A stretch of DNA of 64,000 nt, taken from contig OY740774.1 in NCBI GenBank assembly GCA_963513935.1, positions 84,592,890 through 84,656,889 on the forward strand, given 5' to 3'. Below the pieces are notes generated by a model. That model was given only the letters and a program-made list of their open reading frames with translations. It was not told the DNA's origin and did not search any database. This document shows, one piece after another, positions 1-12,369 of the stretch. Within the stretch, counting starts at the first letter, position 1; each line of letters opens with the position of its first letter. The translations under genes and the position numbers were made by a program. The stretch is from Aphrophora alni. Taxonomy: Eukaryota; Arthropoda; Insecta; Hemiptera; Aphrophoridae.

Positions 1-606
1 TTTCCAGAACGTAAACAAAGAATGATATTTGTACAGTTAAAATACACAGTATTAAAAATAATACTATTAAACAACATACATTATTATTGATGTACAACTT
101 TGATTACAATGTAACTAATCTGACAGTTGGATTTATACAAATAGCATGAAAGCTTTTTTAATTGGGTAATCTCAGTCCAACAGTTTATGTTTGCTCTCTC
201 GTCACTGAATTTGCGTAACGAGATTTATTTAATAATGGCATCTTCGTAGGTCAATAATTCCAGTTATACTCTGGTCAGCAAAAATTATTGATTATTTCAT
301 AACTGTTTGTATACAGAGTGTTCAAGGAATACTGTCACGTCTAAAAAATAGTTCACTGTTTTTGAAATGCAAGTTAATTTCCATCCTCTATAAATATACA
401 GTATACACTCTTCGGGTAAAGTCTACGTTGAACTCTTTGTTTTCCCCTGACTTGAGAAAAGCTGTTAGTTTAATGTCTCTCTGTCTATATACTGAACAGC
501 AAGCATTCTTATACAAAAACTGATCTAAACAATGTTTAACATCCAAAAGGAAAATAAGAAGCATATTAAAAAATCATAATGACTGATAATATATTAAACA
601 AGTTAA
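1..606. other. AT-rich intergenic stretch
   Basis: No coding signal is visible. Near 313-345 the phrase acagagtgttcaaggaatac resembles the generic terminal sequence of mariner-like or related small DNA elements, but no partner end was found, so no element is called. Confidence 0.4.
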
Positions 607-1165
<559 letters not shown>

Positions 1166-1853
1166 TTAATATTAATATTAATGTTAAAAATATCTCCTTC
1201 TCTTATATTTATTTATTAAATTAAATATATATATATTCAAAGAGGAAGCATTTATATGGTAAAAGTAAGAAGCATGTTTTATTGCTGACATAAACTCTTA
1301 AGAAGCGGAAATACGATTAAAATCCTGTCTAAAGTGTGTATGTATTGGTATATTTTGTTTATATTATGAACCTTGCCATGTCTTCACCAATCATGAATTC
1401 ATATCAAGCTGATTGTTATTTATTAAGCAATGCACTCTTCTATAGGAACAGGGCAAAAATTATAATTATTCTTTCAAATATTGGTAAGGAATTTACATAT
1501 TTCTTTATCACAGCCCAATTCTCTGTATGGGCCTGTTTTGGATTTATCTACATTACAAAGTGTATAGAATTACTATTCTCTGAAAGTTTAATCAATATAG
1601 TATGTTTTGTTACCTTGTTGCAATTTATAATAAATTGATGTTTGCTTTATTTAATGACAGCATGTCACAATAAGTTTGTTTTTAGTTTTACTAAAACTTT
1701 ATAGCTCTAACAATTGAACAATAAATTATTCCATATTTTAAACTCAAATAACTTATTATTTGCACACTAAGCAAGATCAAGCATTGAATAATTAAATTTT
1801 GCAATGACTTTAACTGAGATCGGATAAAATTAAAGACAGAAAACTTATAATTT
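1166..1853. other. AT-rich spacer, nothing recognised
   Basis: A 100-codon open frame on the plus strand (1336-1638) has hydrophobic, AT-driven composition, no recognisable domain and no sign of purifying constraint that can be judged here. It is treated as chance. Confidence 0.4.
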
Positions 1854-2055
1854 AAAGTTGACAGTTTGAAACTCATAAATTAGTTTTATTTAATAAGTGT
1901 CACAAGAAAGAAGAATCATTATTGCAGGAGACTTCTAGATGGACATTTATTAGCAGAAAGCTTTTAAAGTCTTCCTTAAATAACTTTAGACATGCTGTAA
2001 CAGTAGACAGATATATCTAAGTAAACTGTTGAATAATGAAGTATCTGTAACTAGA
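1854..2055 (+). repeat. Repeat block F, copy 1
   Basis: Closely similar to 48106-48305: both begin with aaagttgacagtttgaaa, continue with cataaattagttt and catttattagcag / tttctaagcagat, and end with a shared tract around gtagacagata. In both places block F is followed downstream by block D, so the two are parts of one larger unit. No coding capacity. Confidence 0.75.
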
Positions 2056-2574
2056 GTTGTGTATGTCTACATCTAGAGATGGTACCAGTTAAATTGTAGT
2101 AATTGTGGAAACTTTAAATTGTTAATTATAATTAAAAATATAAACTGTTAAAATATATCTGTTTATGAGTATGTTGGTCAGTAAACCACAACAGAACTTT
2201 GACTAAGTGTTGTTATGGGAATAATGAAACAATGATTTAATTCCACAAAAGAGCTTTATTGAGCGATATATTATGTTCAACTTTAGGCGTTTTCACTATT
2301 AAATTGAAAACAAAACAGCAAGTCTAAATAACCAAAATTGGAAGAGAAAGGAAAGGGTAGAGTAGGAGAGGTTGATAAATGATAAAGGCTAGTATTTTTG
2401 ACAGAAAATCAATGATCTGACCTGTGGGATGAAGAAGGGGGAGAGTTGTGAAGGGGATATTTATAAACATAAAATTCTGGCCATTTAGACCTCGTGTGTT
2501 ATTTAAATTATACAAAAATTTACAGATTTTAATTCTATATACCACTTCTGTCTCTCTACGATGATAAATGCCTA

Positions 2575-3050
<476 letters not shown>

Positions 3051-3284
3051 GAGTTGCGGGTTACATTATACTATGTATTGTTAGAATACTAGCTGCATGC
3101 GAACGTAGAGTTAATGTAAACAGTTAACAACAATAATCCTAAAACAAATGCAATCAAATCTACAACACTACAAAATTATTTACGGATGTTAGACTATGCA
3201 ACAAATATATAAAACTATGCATACAAAACTAATGCAACAATTTATAAAACTATAAATAAATATTACAAAGAACACATAACAGAA

Positions 3285-3289
<5 letters not shown>

Positions 3290-3328
<39 letters not shown>
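3290..3328. repeat. (AT)n microsatellite
   Basis: About 39 bp of alternating A and T. Apparent IYIYIY peptides across it are artefacts. Confidence 0.95.
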
Positions 3329-3334
<6 letters not shown>

Positions 3335-3477
3335 CAATATTATTATATTTTTGTTTAAACCTTACCATTTTCAATTGATTTACTCTTATTTAAAATAATT
3401 AATTAATTTCATATAGAACCATAAGTGCCCACTTTTATTATATAACACATTGTTATTTTGATAAAAGCCAACATTGT

Positions 3478-3635
3478 ACAGTCACTTCACGTAAACAGAC
3501 ATTAATCTACTTGATTGGACATATTGCAGAACACAGCTCTAATGTAATTAGACAACATTCACTCATTGGGGAATTAAAAGTAATAAAACAGACAGGTAGT
3601 GATACGAAGAGTAACAACAGTGATGCTGTTTTAGC
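3478..3635 (+). repeat. Repeat block D, copy 1
   Basis: Matches 48432-48625 from acagtcacttcacg through attaatctac and ctctaatgtaatt to gatgctgtt. Shorter versions of the core (atgtaattggacaac; acacatcaggga) occur near 12280, 21743 and 54470. Non-coding. Confidence 0.8.
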
Positions 3636-3794
3636 GAATTTTATTTAAAAAAATATCATTTTTATATCAAAACCTAAGGCAACCACTTGTGCATATCTTT
3701 AACCTAAAGATATATATTCGTAACGTCCGCTTTTGTCAACCACCGTTTAAATTTAACGGACACTCTATCTACTTAACTATATATCAGATTTCTT

Positions 3795-3990
3795 CCTCTT
3801 GTTTAAAGGCAAAATATCCTCTCAGTGTCATCATATTCTTACGATAAAAGGAAAACAGAACATAAATAAAGACTCCTAGCCCTCAAATACTCTAATAATG
3901 TCGGAGTAAGATAATAACAAGAATTATTCAAAATAGACGTAACAGGAAAGATGAAAGGGAGGGATCTATTGCAAGACAACAAGAATAAAT
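3795..3990 (+). repeat. Module B (3' part of family A), copy
   Basis: Shares aacataaataaagactcctagcc and the following caaatactctaataatgtc (imperfectly) with copies at 5755, 7640 and 18135. The downstream acaggaaagatga is also shared. Only the 3' module is present, so this is a truncated element. Confidence 0.65.
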
Positions 3991-4867
3991 GTGTAGTTTC
4001 AAATTGAGTTCCCCGGAATTTTCAAGCCTCGGTATTGTGTTGTATTGTATTTATTGCATCAATTAGGTCAAAATATCTAGTTATGGTAAACATCGCAAAA
4101 TTTTTGTTTGTTTTAGAGTGTTAGTAATTTTTTTCCTTTTAAGTTAACCCTTTTACGGGTACTAAGCTTTGACGGCTCTATTTTTCTCCGTAATTATAAT
4201 AAAATGTATTTTTTAAGTAATGTGTTTTCCCTTCATTTTTCTTTAATAATTGCATTGATTATGTTGTAAATTTTCAATATATCAAATTTAATTAATTTTT
4301 TGTTTGTTTTACTATTATTGCTAATTTTTCAATTGGAATATTTAATTTTAGTGTTCATTTATATTAAAATTATATTATGAGGAAATAATTTAAAAATACA
4401 AATAAAACATTTACGGTATTAGGATCAATTTTATTTTCTAAAAGAGTTCTCAATCTTTAAATGCTTGTAAAGATTTAAATAAATGTTAAAGTTCTTGCGA
4501 TCTAGTATGGCCATCGGTATTATGTAGCCTTCGTTTACAAATTTACTTTTTTGTTGGAAAAATATGTCTTCAATTTACAAAGTATATTGCTAACGAAGCA
4601 AACGTTTGTTACAGCCTAGATAATTACACACCCTCAACTTCTTTTCTTTTTAAAGCTGATCCAAGGTGGAATTGTACTATTATTTTAAAATCTAATTCCT
4701 TCAAAACTATAAAACAAATTCACAGCTGATTGTCAACACTCTTCAGCGCAACTCGACCAATCTTACAAAAATTCGCAGACATATGTGGATTAGAAAGTGT
4801 TATAACAATAAAAAAAAGTTTAAGCCTTTATAGATTATTTTACGCTTTAAACAAACAGACATAAAGT
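3991..4867. other. AT-rich stretch, nothing recognised
   Basis: Low-complexity A/T sequence with scattered T runs; no repeat partner or coding signal was identified in the window. Confidence 0.4.
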
Positions 4868-5020
4868 ACTAAAGGAAACTCCACCCCTAAGTAGCTTCTG
4901 TAACTTGTAACTGCCTTTTAACTTAGTAAACACTAAAAGTCCATCTGCGTCCTCTGATAAGATTAGAAGGCACAGATGAGGGATGAAACAAAGAGTCTAT
5001 TTTTAACAGTTTTATCCAAG
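4868..5020 (+). repeat. Repeat block H, copy 1
   Basis: Closely matches 50153-50318: actaaaggaaactccacccc at the start, then aaaagtccatctgcgtcct and gataagattagaaggcacag. This is the best-conserved of the shared blocks between the left part and the 48-52 kb region. No open frame is conserved between the copies, so conservation reflects recent duplication rather than coding. Confidence 0.85.
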
Positions 5021-5754
5021 AAGATCTAAATGTTTAGAAATCTTTTATAGAAGTTTATTTTAGTTTCCTGTAAAAAGATTACTTTTCTTTCAATGAATGT
5101 AAACTCGATAAGTTTCTATAAAAACATTTGGTTTCAGCTCGTAATTTTGTTGTAATTTACTGTTTATATAGCATAATACTACAAAATTCCGTCCGTTTAC
5201 AGGATCCAATACAATATTAAGATTCATGAATTTATATTTCAAAAACCATTGCATTTTTAACAATACCGCGTTTGAAGTATACTTTGTAAAAGTATTTAAC
5301 ATTCCTAAGATAAATGCTTTAGCAAATTGTTATAGACACTATAAATATATTTAGGAATGTCAATAAAATTTTAAAAAAAAGGTAATTATAATTTCAATCT
5401 TTGATCGTATTTACGTTTATAACTTAATATGTCAAAGGGAAATAGGGAAAATTGTCAACCAAAAATACACTGAACTTAATTTTCTTTAACATTTAAGCGC
5501 GTTTAATATTTAAACAAGTGTCTTTATAAACAAATAATCCATGATACAAAAAATCTTGAAGTGTGATGTACAGTTGAAACACCACAAGGATGGTTGTATA
5601 ATACAATTTAAAATTGCCTACATTAGCTTGTATGTTTCTATATTCATTGGTCTAAAAGTTAAATAATGGTCTCCAAACGTTTGCTCATCTCTGTAAATAT
5701 ATTTCTTCTTTTTGTTGTTGTATAAAATAGAATAGCGTTTATAAAAAGACAAGA
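5021..5754. other. AT-rich stretch, nothing recognised
   Basis: No repeat partner, domain-like frame or structural motif seen. The minus-strand open frame at 5090-5302 has no recognisable features. Confidence 0.4.
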
Positions 5755-5940
5755 GTATAAAATAAAGGCCTCTAGCCGTCAAATATACTAATAGCGTCAT
5801 GGTCGGGAGAGAACTAAAGTTGGCCAAGAAGAGAAGATAAGAAAGATAAGAGAGAAGGATATAACAAAAGAATACGGGAAAAAATGTAGATAGAGGTAGG
5901 GTCCTCTGGTTTACCACACCCATATTCACTATTGGTGAGC
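5755..5940 (+). repeat. Module B of family A, copy
   Basis: Shares aaaataaaggcctctagccg and the following tcaaatatactaatagcgtc with 18145-18200 and 7640-7680, and ends with tattcactattggtgagctc, which matches tactcactatattgagctcc at 18305-18325. These shared ends suggest the true 3' terminus of the family lies near here. Confidence 0.7.
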
Positions 5941-6084
5941 TCTTGACTCTGTATATAACAAGATAATAGTAATAATTATATAAATTACATTGAAGTGGAT
6001 CTCAGTTGTAGTTATTATGTAACTTGCATTACAAAATACCTTTTAGAATACCATGAAGCAGAGTAAATGCATGGATACTTTATA

Positions 6085-6582
6085 CCATGTGTCCAAAAAG
6101 TCCCACCCCCCTCTTATTTTTTTTATTAATGGAAATAGACAGATTTTCTTTGGGGAAAGTTTAGATAACCAAAGGAGGAGTTTTTCGATGTATCAACATT
6201 TTCAACCCTTACCTCCAAAATGGGGTAGTTTGGGGGCAAGTCAAGAATTTTAAACAGCAACCCCTATTGAGTGATACCTCATTTTAAAGGTCTTTTCAAA
6301 ATAATAATAATGGCGCAAACCAGAGGTATCTAAGTTCATCCTACCCAACATAGCAACCAATCGAATTGTGATTTTTACGTTAATAATTAGACCGGAAATG
6401 TTAGGAAATGTACAAGTTTTTGAGTCCAGAATCTATTTCTGCCCAAAAGTAAATGGTAGCCATTTCAAGAACTTAATATGAGCTAAAAAAACCAGGTAAG
6501 GCTCTTACCATAATTTTACCAAGATAGAGCAGTTTGTAATGTAATAAAAACAATAAGGGGGGGGGACTTTTTGGACAGATGG
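6085..6582. mobile_element. TA-flanked MITE with ~45-bp terminal inverted repeats
   Basis: The left end (ccatgtgtccaaaaagtccc, then a C run and ttattttttttatta) is inverted at the right end (a G run, then gactttttggacagatgg). The ends face each other over 498 bp and are flanked by TA or TATA on both sides, consistent with a TA target-site duplication as made by Tc1/mariner-type transposases. The interior has no transposase, so the element is non-autonomous. The 66-codon open frame at 6053-6253 crosses the left boundary and is not a gene. Superfamily assignment is an inference from the TA flank only. Confidence 0.85.
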
Positions 6583-6956
6583 TATACATCTTTTACAATC
6601 AACGATCTGTTGCGCAGCTTACATAAATTCAGGAAAACTTATTCATCAGTTTAAAATAATAACGTACAACACTTTTTACACGAAAATGGCATTTAAAGTT
6701 TTTACATAAAATTTCTACGTCTGGCAGTTGTTTATTGGGAACTTTTCGTTTGACGCTTGATGATGTTTTAAATGTAGACATTTGTTTTATTATCCGTAGC
6801 TGCGTACATTCTAAAAATAAAAGACAAAAGTTAGTTTATTATCTGTTCTAAGGTAATCAAACGGCTCACATACTGTAGACTATATAGATGATATTTTCCC
6901 TTTGTTGTTTAAAGACGAAAAACCTCTAGGTCATCATCGCTTTATAAAACCTTTGT

Positions 6957-7790
6957 AGTGCACCATCATGGCACTTACACAGCTCATGATGGGTAAGACA
7001 TTCAGGTATACTGCCTGTAGTTGACTTCTTTGCCCATGTAGGAAACGTTAAATAGTATTGCTAAGTCATGGGGTTCTAATCTTGTATGGTAAAATTGTTA
7101 AAAACAGTTGTTAAACAGATTTTTAAACCTCGTAATTGTGTATATCACTACTTCCTTCTCGTCGTCTAAGCTTTAAGGGACCACGAAGATGTTGTCTTCA
7201 CTCGCTTCGCTCATCTCATTCTCTCACCCCTGACTGGTCTGGAAGCTATACATATATAACCGAGCCACCAATCCATACTGGGGTTGGCACTATTACTTGT
7301 AAAATTAAAAACTGAAAATTTATATTAAATTTAATGTGTTTTAAGTTGAATTACACAAGAGATAAAAAACAAATAACTATTTAATATGGGCTGCCTTTTG
7401 ACATATTTCATTTGTATACGACCACACTCTTGTCCTGTATACAAAATTTTATTTGCTTTTTTGCCTCTGTCGTACTTGTGACAAGGATAATGGATGGATG
7501 GCATGTCGAAAATAACTTGACGATTTCATGACGTCATCAAACGACAATATTACCCAAAACATGGAGGTCGAAATTTTGTCAATGACCAATCTTAACCTAT
7601 ACTTCGTATTTACTGGGTAAGTAAAAAGGGAGAAAATGATATAAATAAACGCTCCTAGCACTGGAGTCCGAGTCGGAAGAGAGTAATGTAGCTCTCACTA
7701 GACGGATCTAATCTAACACTACATGTAAAAAAGTGTAGATACAGCATGGGTCCCTCGGGATTGCCCGGCTGTTGGTGATCCCTTTAAAGG
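6957..7790 (+). repeat. Repeat family A, copy 2, near full length
   Basis: The most complete copy. It runs from the 5' start (caccatcatggcacttacac) through aggaaacgttaaatag, gggaccacgaagatg, cttcactcgcttcgctcat and gggttggcac, then gacggcatg-like and tatacttcgtatttactggg motifs, to the 3' B module (aaacgctcctagcac … tgtagatacagcatgggtcc). It shows that A and B are two ends of one ~0.8-kb family. No terminal inverted repeats were recognised. Confidence 0.78.
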
Positions 7791-7844
7791 AATACAATGT
7801 TTAATTTTGTATCTACATAAACATGAACACTGATTCTCTTTATG

Positions 7845-8890
7845 AATAAATTGAATTTGTTTTATCAATATATAATAATGTTTTAATAATTTTATTACAG
7901 AGTGTCAGACATGTTCACAATGAAGCCATAAAATCTCTTCCTTTCAACTGGTAATAATGGCCTCAACAAATTTAATAATATTCTCGAAAATTGCTTTTTA
8001 ATGATTTTACCCAATATAAAAACTGAAAAGAATATTTATCCACCGGCAATAATTACTGATAACCATAACGCAGTTCAAACACAAATAATTTGTTTCACTC
8101 TCTTTAAATTATTCCATTTCCTTAACGAAAAAAAGTACGCCCTGGCATAATAATGAACAAATTTGAATATCGATTCAACCGGCAACCTCGGTTCCTATGT
8201 AATACATTTTATTTTGTTTGCTTGTCACAACAAAAAAGTGATGAACTGATTTCAATGCCAAATTTTAGTTGGGTTTCAGTCAATTTTAGTAAGTAGTTAT
8301 TTTGTACGTTGGGACTTTGTTTCTCACAAATATATTCCGTAATGAAGGACAATTGTAATTCTTTTAACAAGCTAACTGCAATTAGTAGTAAATTCACCAA
8401 TAGTTTATAAAAATTGTAGTTTGAACATCAATTTGACCAGTTTGTAGTCGATACTAAGGCTAATGCCGGGAAAGATGAGTGAACGTCACAACACAAAATA
8501 AATTGACTTCATCGTATTATATGCTTGAAATTAGTTTTGTACATTTGAAATTGTTGTAAAATACAATTATTTCACGTAACTAGGGACTGGGCAGTGACCT
8601 GAAAATAAACTGGAGTTTGCGATCTGTATTTATCCATGTAAAAAAATATTTCCACTGGACTTACATTAAGTGTAACTTTCCGTGACAAATACTTAAACAG
8701 AAAACATGTTTTATTTAGATTAAATTTAATAAATATTGCTAATTAGACTGTAGCAGTTTTATTCAATCATTTTATTAATTAAATGTAAAGGTTTTTAATA
8801 AATAAAATGCAGCATAGTGTATAAGTTTCCTGTCAGTGTATTTAGTAATGTGTTGAGAAATATGCTTTTAGATAATTTTATAATGGAAAA
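7845..8890 (+). repeat. Repeat block G, copy 1 (longest)
   Basis: Three sections recur elsewhere. The first (aatgaagccataaaatctct, ctcaacaaatttaataat) recurs at 49165-49225 and in weaker form at 50905-50980. The second (gtgatgaactg.ttcaat) recurs at 49505. The third (tgtatttatcca, ttaagtgtaa, tttcctgtcagtg) recurs at 51470-51700. This is a non-coding repeat of about 1 kb; its class is unknown. Confidence 0.75.
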
Positions 8891-8951
8891 TAATGTAAAT
8901 ATATAAATATTGTTTACACTGATGACAGACGGTACTTGATAGAATTCCATT

Positions 8952-9169
8952 TTAACAAATAAAACACAATTTTTCTTTTGTAAAATTCTATAATTATTTA
9001 TTTGGTCTAGCCGACCATGGTTTCGCCAGTTACGGCATTGACGAGGCTCTTTCAAGACTGATTCTGTCTTGTAAGAGCCTCGTCTATGCCGTAACTGGCG
9101 AAACCATGGTCGGCTAGACCAAATAAATGATAGAATTTTACAAAAGAAAAATTGTGTTTTATTTGTTAA
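8952..9169. mobile_element. Near-perfect 218-bp palindrome (hairpin MITE)
   Basis: Each arm is about 103-106 bp and the central spacer is about 7 bp (tgattct). The arms differ by one 3-bp indel and two or three substitutions. The outer ends read ttaacaaataaaacac and, inverted, gtgttttatttgttaa, so TTAA occurs at both edges and could be a target site, although the next bases are not the usual piggyBac ends. The inner arms are GC-richer (ccgaccatggtttcgccag). Low divergence between arms implies a young or gene-converted structure. A transcript would fold into a long hairpin. The minus-strand open frame 8795-9055 crosses it and is not a gene. Confidence 0.9.
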
Positions 9170-11119
9170 ATATATAAATCTACGAGAAGAGACTGTTGTG
9201 AAATAATTCCTTCTAATAGTATTTGTAATTTTATTAATATTTCCTTTTACTAACCATGGCTATTAAGAAAGCTGCATTAATCGTTTTTTGTTCTCCTTCA
9301 TTTTAAAACAAGATAAGTACACTAACTTTTTTATACACAGAAATAATTATTCGGTTCTAATAATATACCGAGTGTTTCAAAAGTGTCATTTAAAAATTAT
9401 TATAGCTCTGTTACTTTTGGTGCAATCTCAATTTTAAAATACCCAATAAAATTTATTGAAATTTAAAATAAAATATATTTTTAAGTGAAATTTTTTTAGC
9501 TTATTTTGTGTACATCAACATCTTATCGTCTGCTGTCCTACATCTGTTCAAATTTATACATATATTTTATTTTAAGTTAAACAAATATATCAGTGTATTG
9601 TGTGTGTGTCATTTAGAATACAAAATGATGTCATTTATGGCGAAATGATTCTTAAGTGTATCTCATTGCCGTTTGTACTGCCCAGTATTCGTGATAAGTT
9701 TAGTAATCACAAAAAAATTCGACCTTTATTTTTGACTGATCTTTAGGTTTCATTTCTAAAGCGATTTTTGACATGCCGTCCATCCATTGTCGTTGTTTTT
9801 CTTGTCTTATATAAGTATGCACGATAGCGGCACAAACATTAAAAATAGCAAAATGAAATTTGGTATAGGGAATTTCAGTTTGCTCACATAGAATCCTATT
9901 AAAATTACTTTCAATCACTCTAAAAATGTTAAATGGAGGAAATCTTCAACGTATAACACACTAAATTAGATAACAATTTGTAAATTTTGATTCTGCAAGT
10001 AATGGTACCAACCCCACACGTCTACGATGGTAGATAGTAAAGTTATTGTCACAAATATGATTTCGAATTCTGGCCTCCCAAATAAATGTGATATTTGTGA
10101 GATCCAGGAGGGCTGAGTCACCTGCTACGATATGTTTGTACAGCTTTGAGGTTTGTTAGGATCTAGCAGACGACAAAAAAGTAGCGATATGTAGAATTAT
10201 AAGATTCAGAAAACCTACGAAAGAATTAAACAAACAACTTACAGGGTAATATCTCTTGATCTAACAATACAAAGGTTTCCCACAGTACCCAAGATACCAA
10301 CTTTTGAAAATTACTTTTAGAAGAACTGTTTTTATATTATATGATGGGCTGGGTAAGTACTACGAAGAGGCTCATTAACTACTTAGACTTTATGTTCAAC
10401 GAAAAGTATAGGCGGTCAATAAAAATTTGATTCTATTAAGTTTGTTAGATGTGTTTACAGTTACATTCATGATTTGCGAGTTGCACCAGCTTCTTGAGTA
10501 TCGCTTTGGGACTTGTAACTACAACAAAAACACAAGTAAAAGACAGAAGTTATGGTGGTTAACCTAAGTAAGTGGACAAGGAGAGTGTTTCACAACATTT
10601 GTTTGAGGCTCATTGTCCACTTGTTTAAGAAATACTTGGTTTATTATGTCTGACTTTATTTATAGTACCAAACACAGTGTTCCTTTGGAGGAAGAAGTAA
10701 ACACTAAAAATATCAAGTATAGTGTAAAGTAAATGGTAAATATCGTCTCTAAATATACTAAAAGTAAGATGAACTCAAACCAATGGTTTTAAATAAAATT
10801 CAGGTGTTGTTGAAGTTGTCAAACAAGGTAACAAAATCTCTTAACAAATTTGTCTAATAGGTACTCAGTATTAAGGGCTCTAGGTTTGTCTAAGGTTAAT
10901 CTGTGTTAATATATGAATGAAGAGACACGCTGATGGGATTCACTGAAGACAAACAAAGTTGATAGATATGGACGCTGGGAAATTAGAGAATTGAAAACAG
11001 TGAAAGGGTGGCGAGTGGAATTGGAAGAGATTCCCCTCCCCGCCCGTGCATTGGCGGTTACGTAATAAATATGTGGGAAAATGATAAAAGAATGTGCAAA
11101 GAAGAACCACATAGTTAAA
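9170..11119. other. AT-rich stretch, nothing firm
   Basis: A possible element terminus (accgagtgtttcaaaagtgtc, near 9368) has no recognised partner. Short open frames at 9700-9918 and 10906-11112 (minus strand) show no domain. The interval just upstream of 11120 could belong to the LINE remnant that follows, but nothing recognisable is left. Confidence 0.4.
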
Positions 11120-11560
11120 GTAGATTGTATGCAGTTAAAAAGATTTTGAATGAGTCCTATGGTGGAAAAATGACATATAGAACTATCAAGGATCTAAGGG
11201 TGAGTATTTAAAGGAGTAATTTTCCTACTAAAACGTATATTTTAATGATTAAAAAGTTCACTCAATCGTACTGTGATAAATGTAAACTGAAAGAAACCGC
11301 GGATTATTTTTTGACGTCATGTAAAGGATAGGCAAAGCAAGACTTGAAGTATTGGGTGTGGACATACTTAATGTGGAGGAGTTACGATAGATGGTATGTC
11401 CTGGTTCCTAGAGGTTCGTTAAAAGGATATGTAGGCTTGGAAAGTGGTAGTTTTAAATAGGATATAGGTCTTTGGATATAGGTCTTTGGATTAGAAAGGA
11501 CCCATGTAGCCTAACTTTGGGGATGTATAGTCCCCTCAATAGAAGATAGATTTGAATATT
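11120..11560 (+). pseudogene. Non-LTR retrotransposon 3' end remnant (LINE C-terminal knuckle)
   Basis: The plus-strand frame 11246-11332 reads KFTQSYCDKCKLKETADYF followed by LTSCKG and a stop. The pattern C-x2-C-x4-ETADxFLxxC matches the C-terminal zinc-knuckle-like motif (C..C....ET..H....C) found downstream of the reverse transcriptase in many LINE clades; the usual histidine is a tyrosine here. Upstream, in fragments, LNESYGGKMTYRTIKDLR can be read before a stop. Downstream, in another frame, LGVDILNVEEL and a short basic tail resemble the last residues of such proteins. No reverse transcriptase or endonuclease core is present. It is a 5'-truncated, frameshifted dead copy. The clade cannot be assigned. 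Confidence 0.6.
11460..11491. repeat. Short tandem duplication, 16-bp unit x2
   Basis: The unit ggatataggtctttgg is repeated directly within the LINE tail, consistent with slippage. Confidence 0.85.
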
Positions 11561-12180
11561 AAGTAACAAAATCAGAATTGTTCTCAAGAGCAGCAAAATT
11601 AGAAGTGAACCAATATATAAATAAATTTAAAAAAAAAAATCATAGAATAAATATCACTGAAACAAGTGATGTGGTTTACATATCACGAGAAACATTATTT
11701 TCTAATACTTTTAAAATATTTATATATAAATTAACAAGAATCTAAACTAACTCTTATTTTAAAAATTAAATGACGAACACTACAAGAACTATAACTTAAT
11801 TTATATTATCTATAATTTATTTTTTTAATGGTAATATTTAAAATATCTAGAACTTGCATTAAACAAACTACAGTATTATTTATACTGTAAATACTTAAAA
11901 GTATTTCAAAGTACATGCTACAGATTTAATCGACTATTTATAGGTACTATTATTACAAAGCAAAGTTAAGAATACGTATGACTAATTTGTCAAAGGACAA
12001 TAAATGACTTGCTTAGGAATACATAATAGTGTTTGTACCAAGTTCGTTGGTTATTATTTAATAATAACCATGATATTCGTGACCATGTAGGATACACTAA
12101 ACATGCGATAAACTTAAATGAGAGACATAAAGTGTAGTTATAAAAACAAGCAAACCAAATAATTTAATGGGTATACAAAC
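11561..12180. other. AT-rich stretch, nothing recognised
   Basis: No repeat partner or coding signal seen. Confidence 0.4.
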
Positions 12181-12355
12181 TTTGCGGTTGTGTTCAAAAC
12201 ATACCTTTGTTAGAAGGGTTTCCTCACATCTGTGCCGGACACATACTTCAAAGAAAGATTTATTATCGTGCGTGACTATAATGTAATTGGACAACTCTTA
12301 CACATCAGGGAATTATAGAGATAAAACAAACTGCTGTGTGAATTGCGTGTTGTGT
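12181..12355 (+). repeat. Repeat block D, copy 2 (variant D')
   Basis: Matches 54390-54540 in gggtttcctcaca, ttattatcgtgcgtgac (tactgtgcgtgac in the other copy), atgtaattgga and acacatcaggga, ending in tagagataaaacaaactg. In both places a long purine-rich tract begins immediately afterwards. Confidence 0.8.
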
Positions 12356-12369
12356 TGTTGTTTAATGGC

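Noticed and set aside
8795..9055. 86-codon minus-strand frame starting inside the 218-bp palindrome
   Set aside because: It runs from the palindrome arm into repeat G; no conservation and no domain.
9364..9400. Mariner-like terminal phrase, with similar ones near 313, 14371 and 48865
   Set aside because: Each lacks an inverted partner and a clear TA duplication; such phrases are common by decay or chance in insect DNA.
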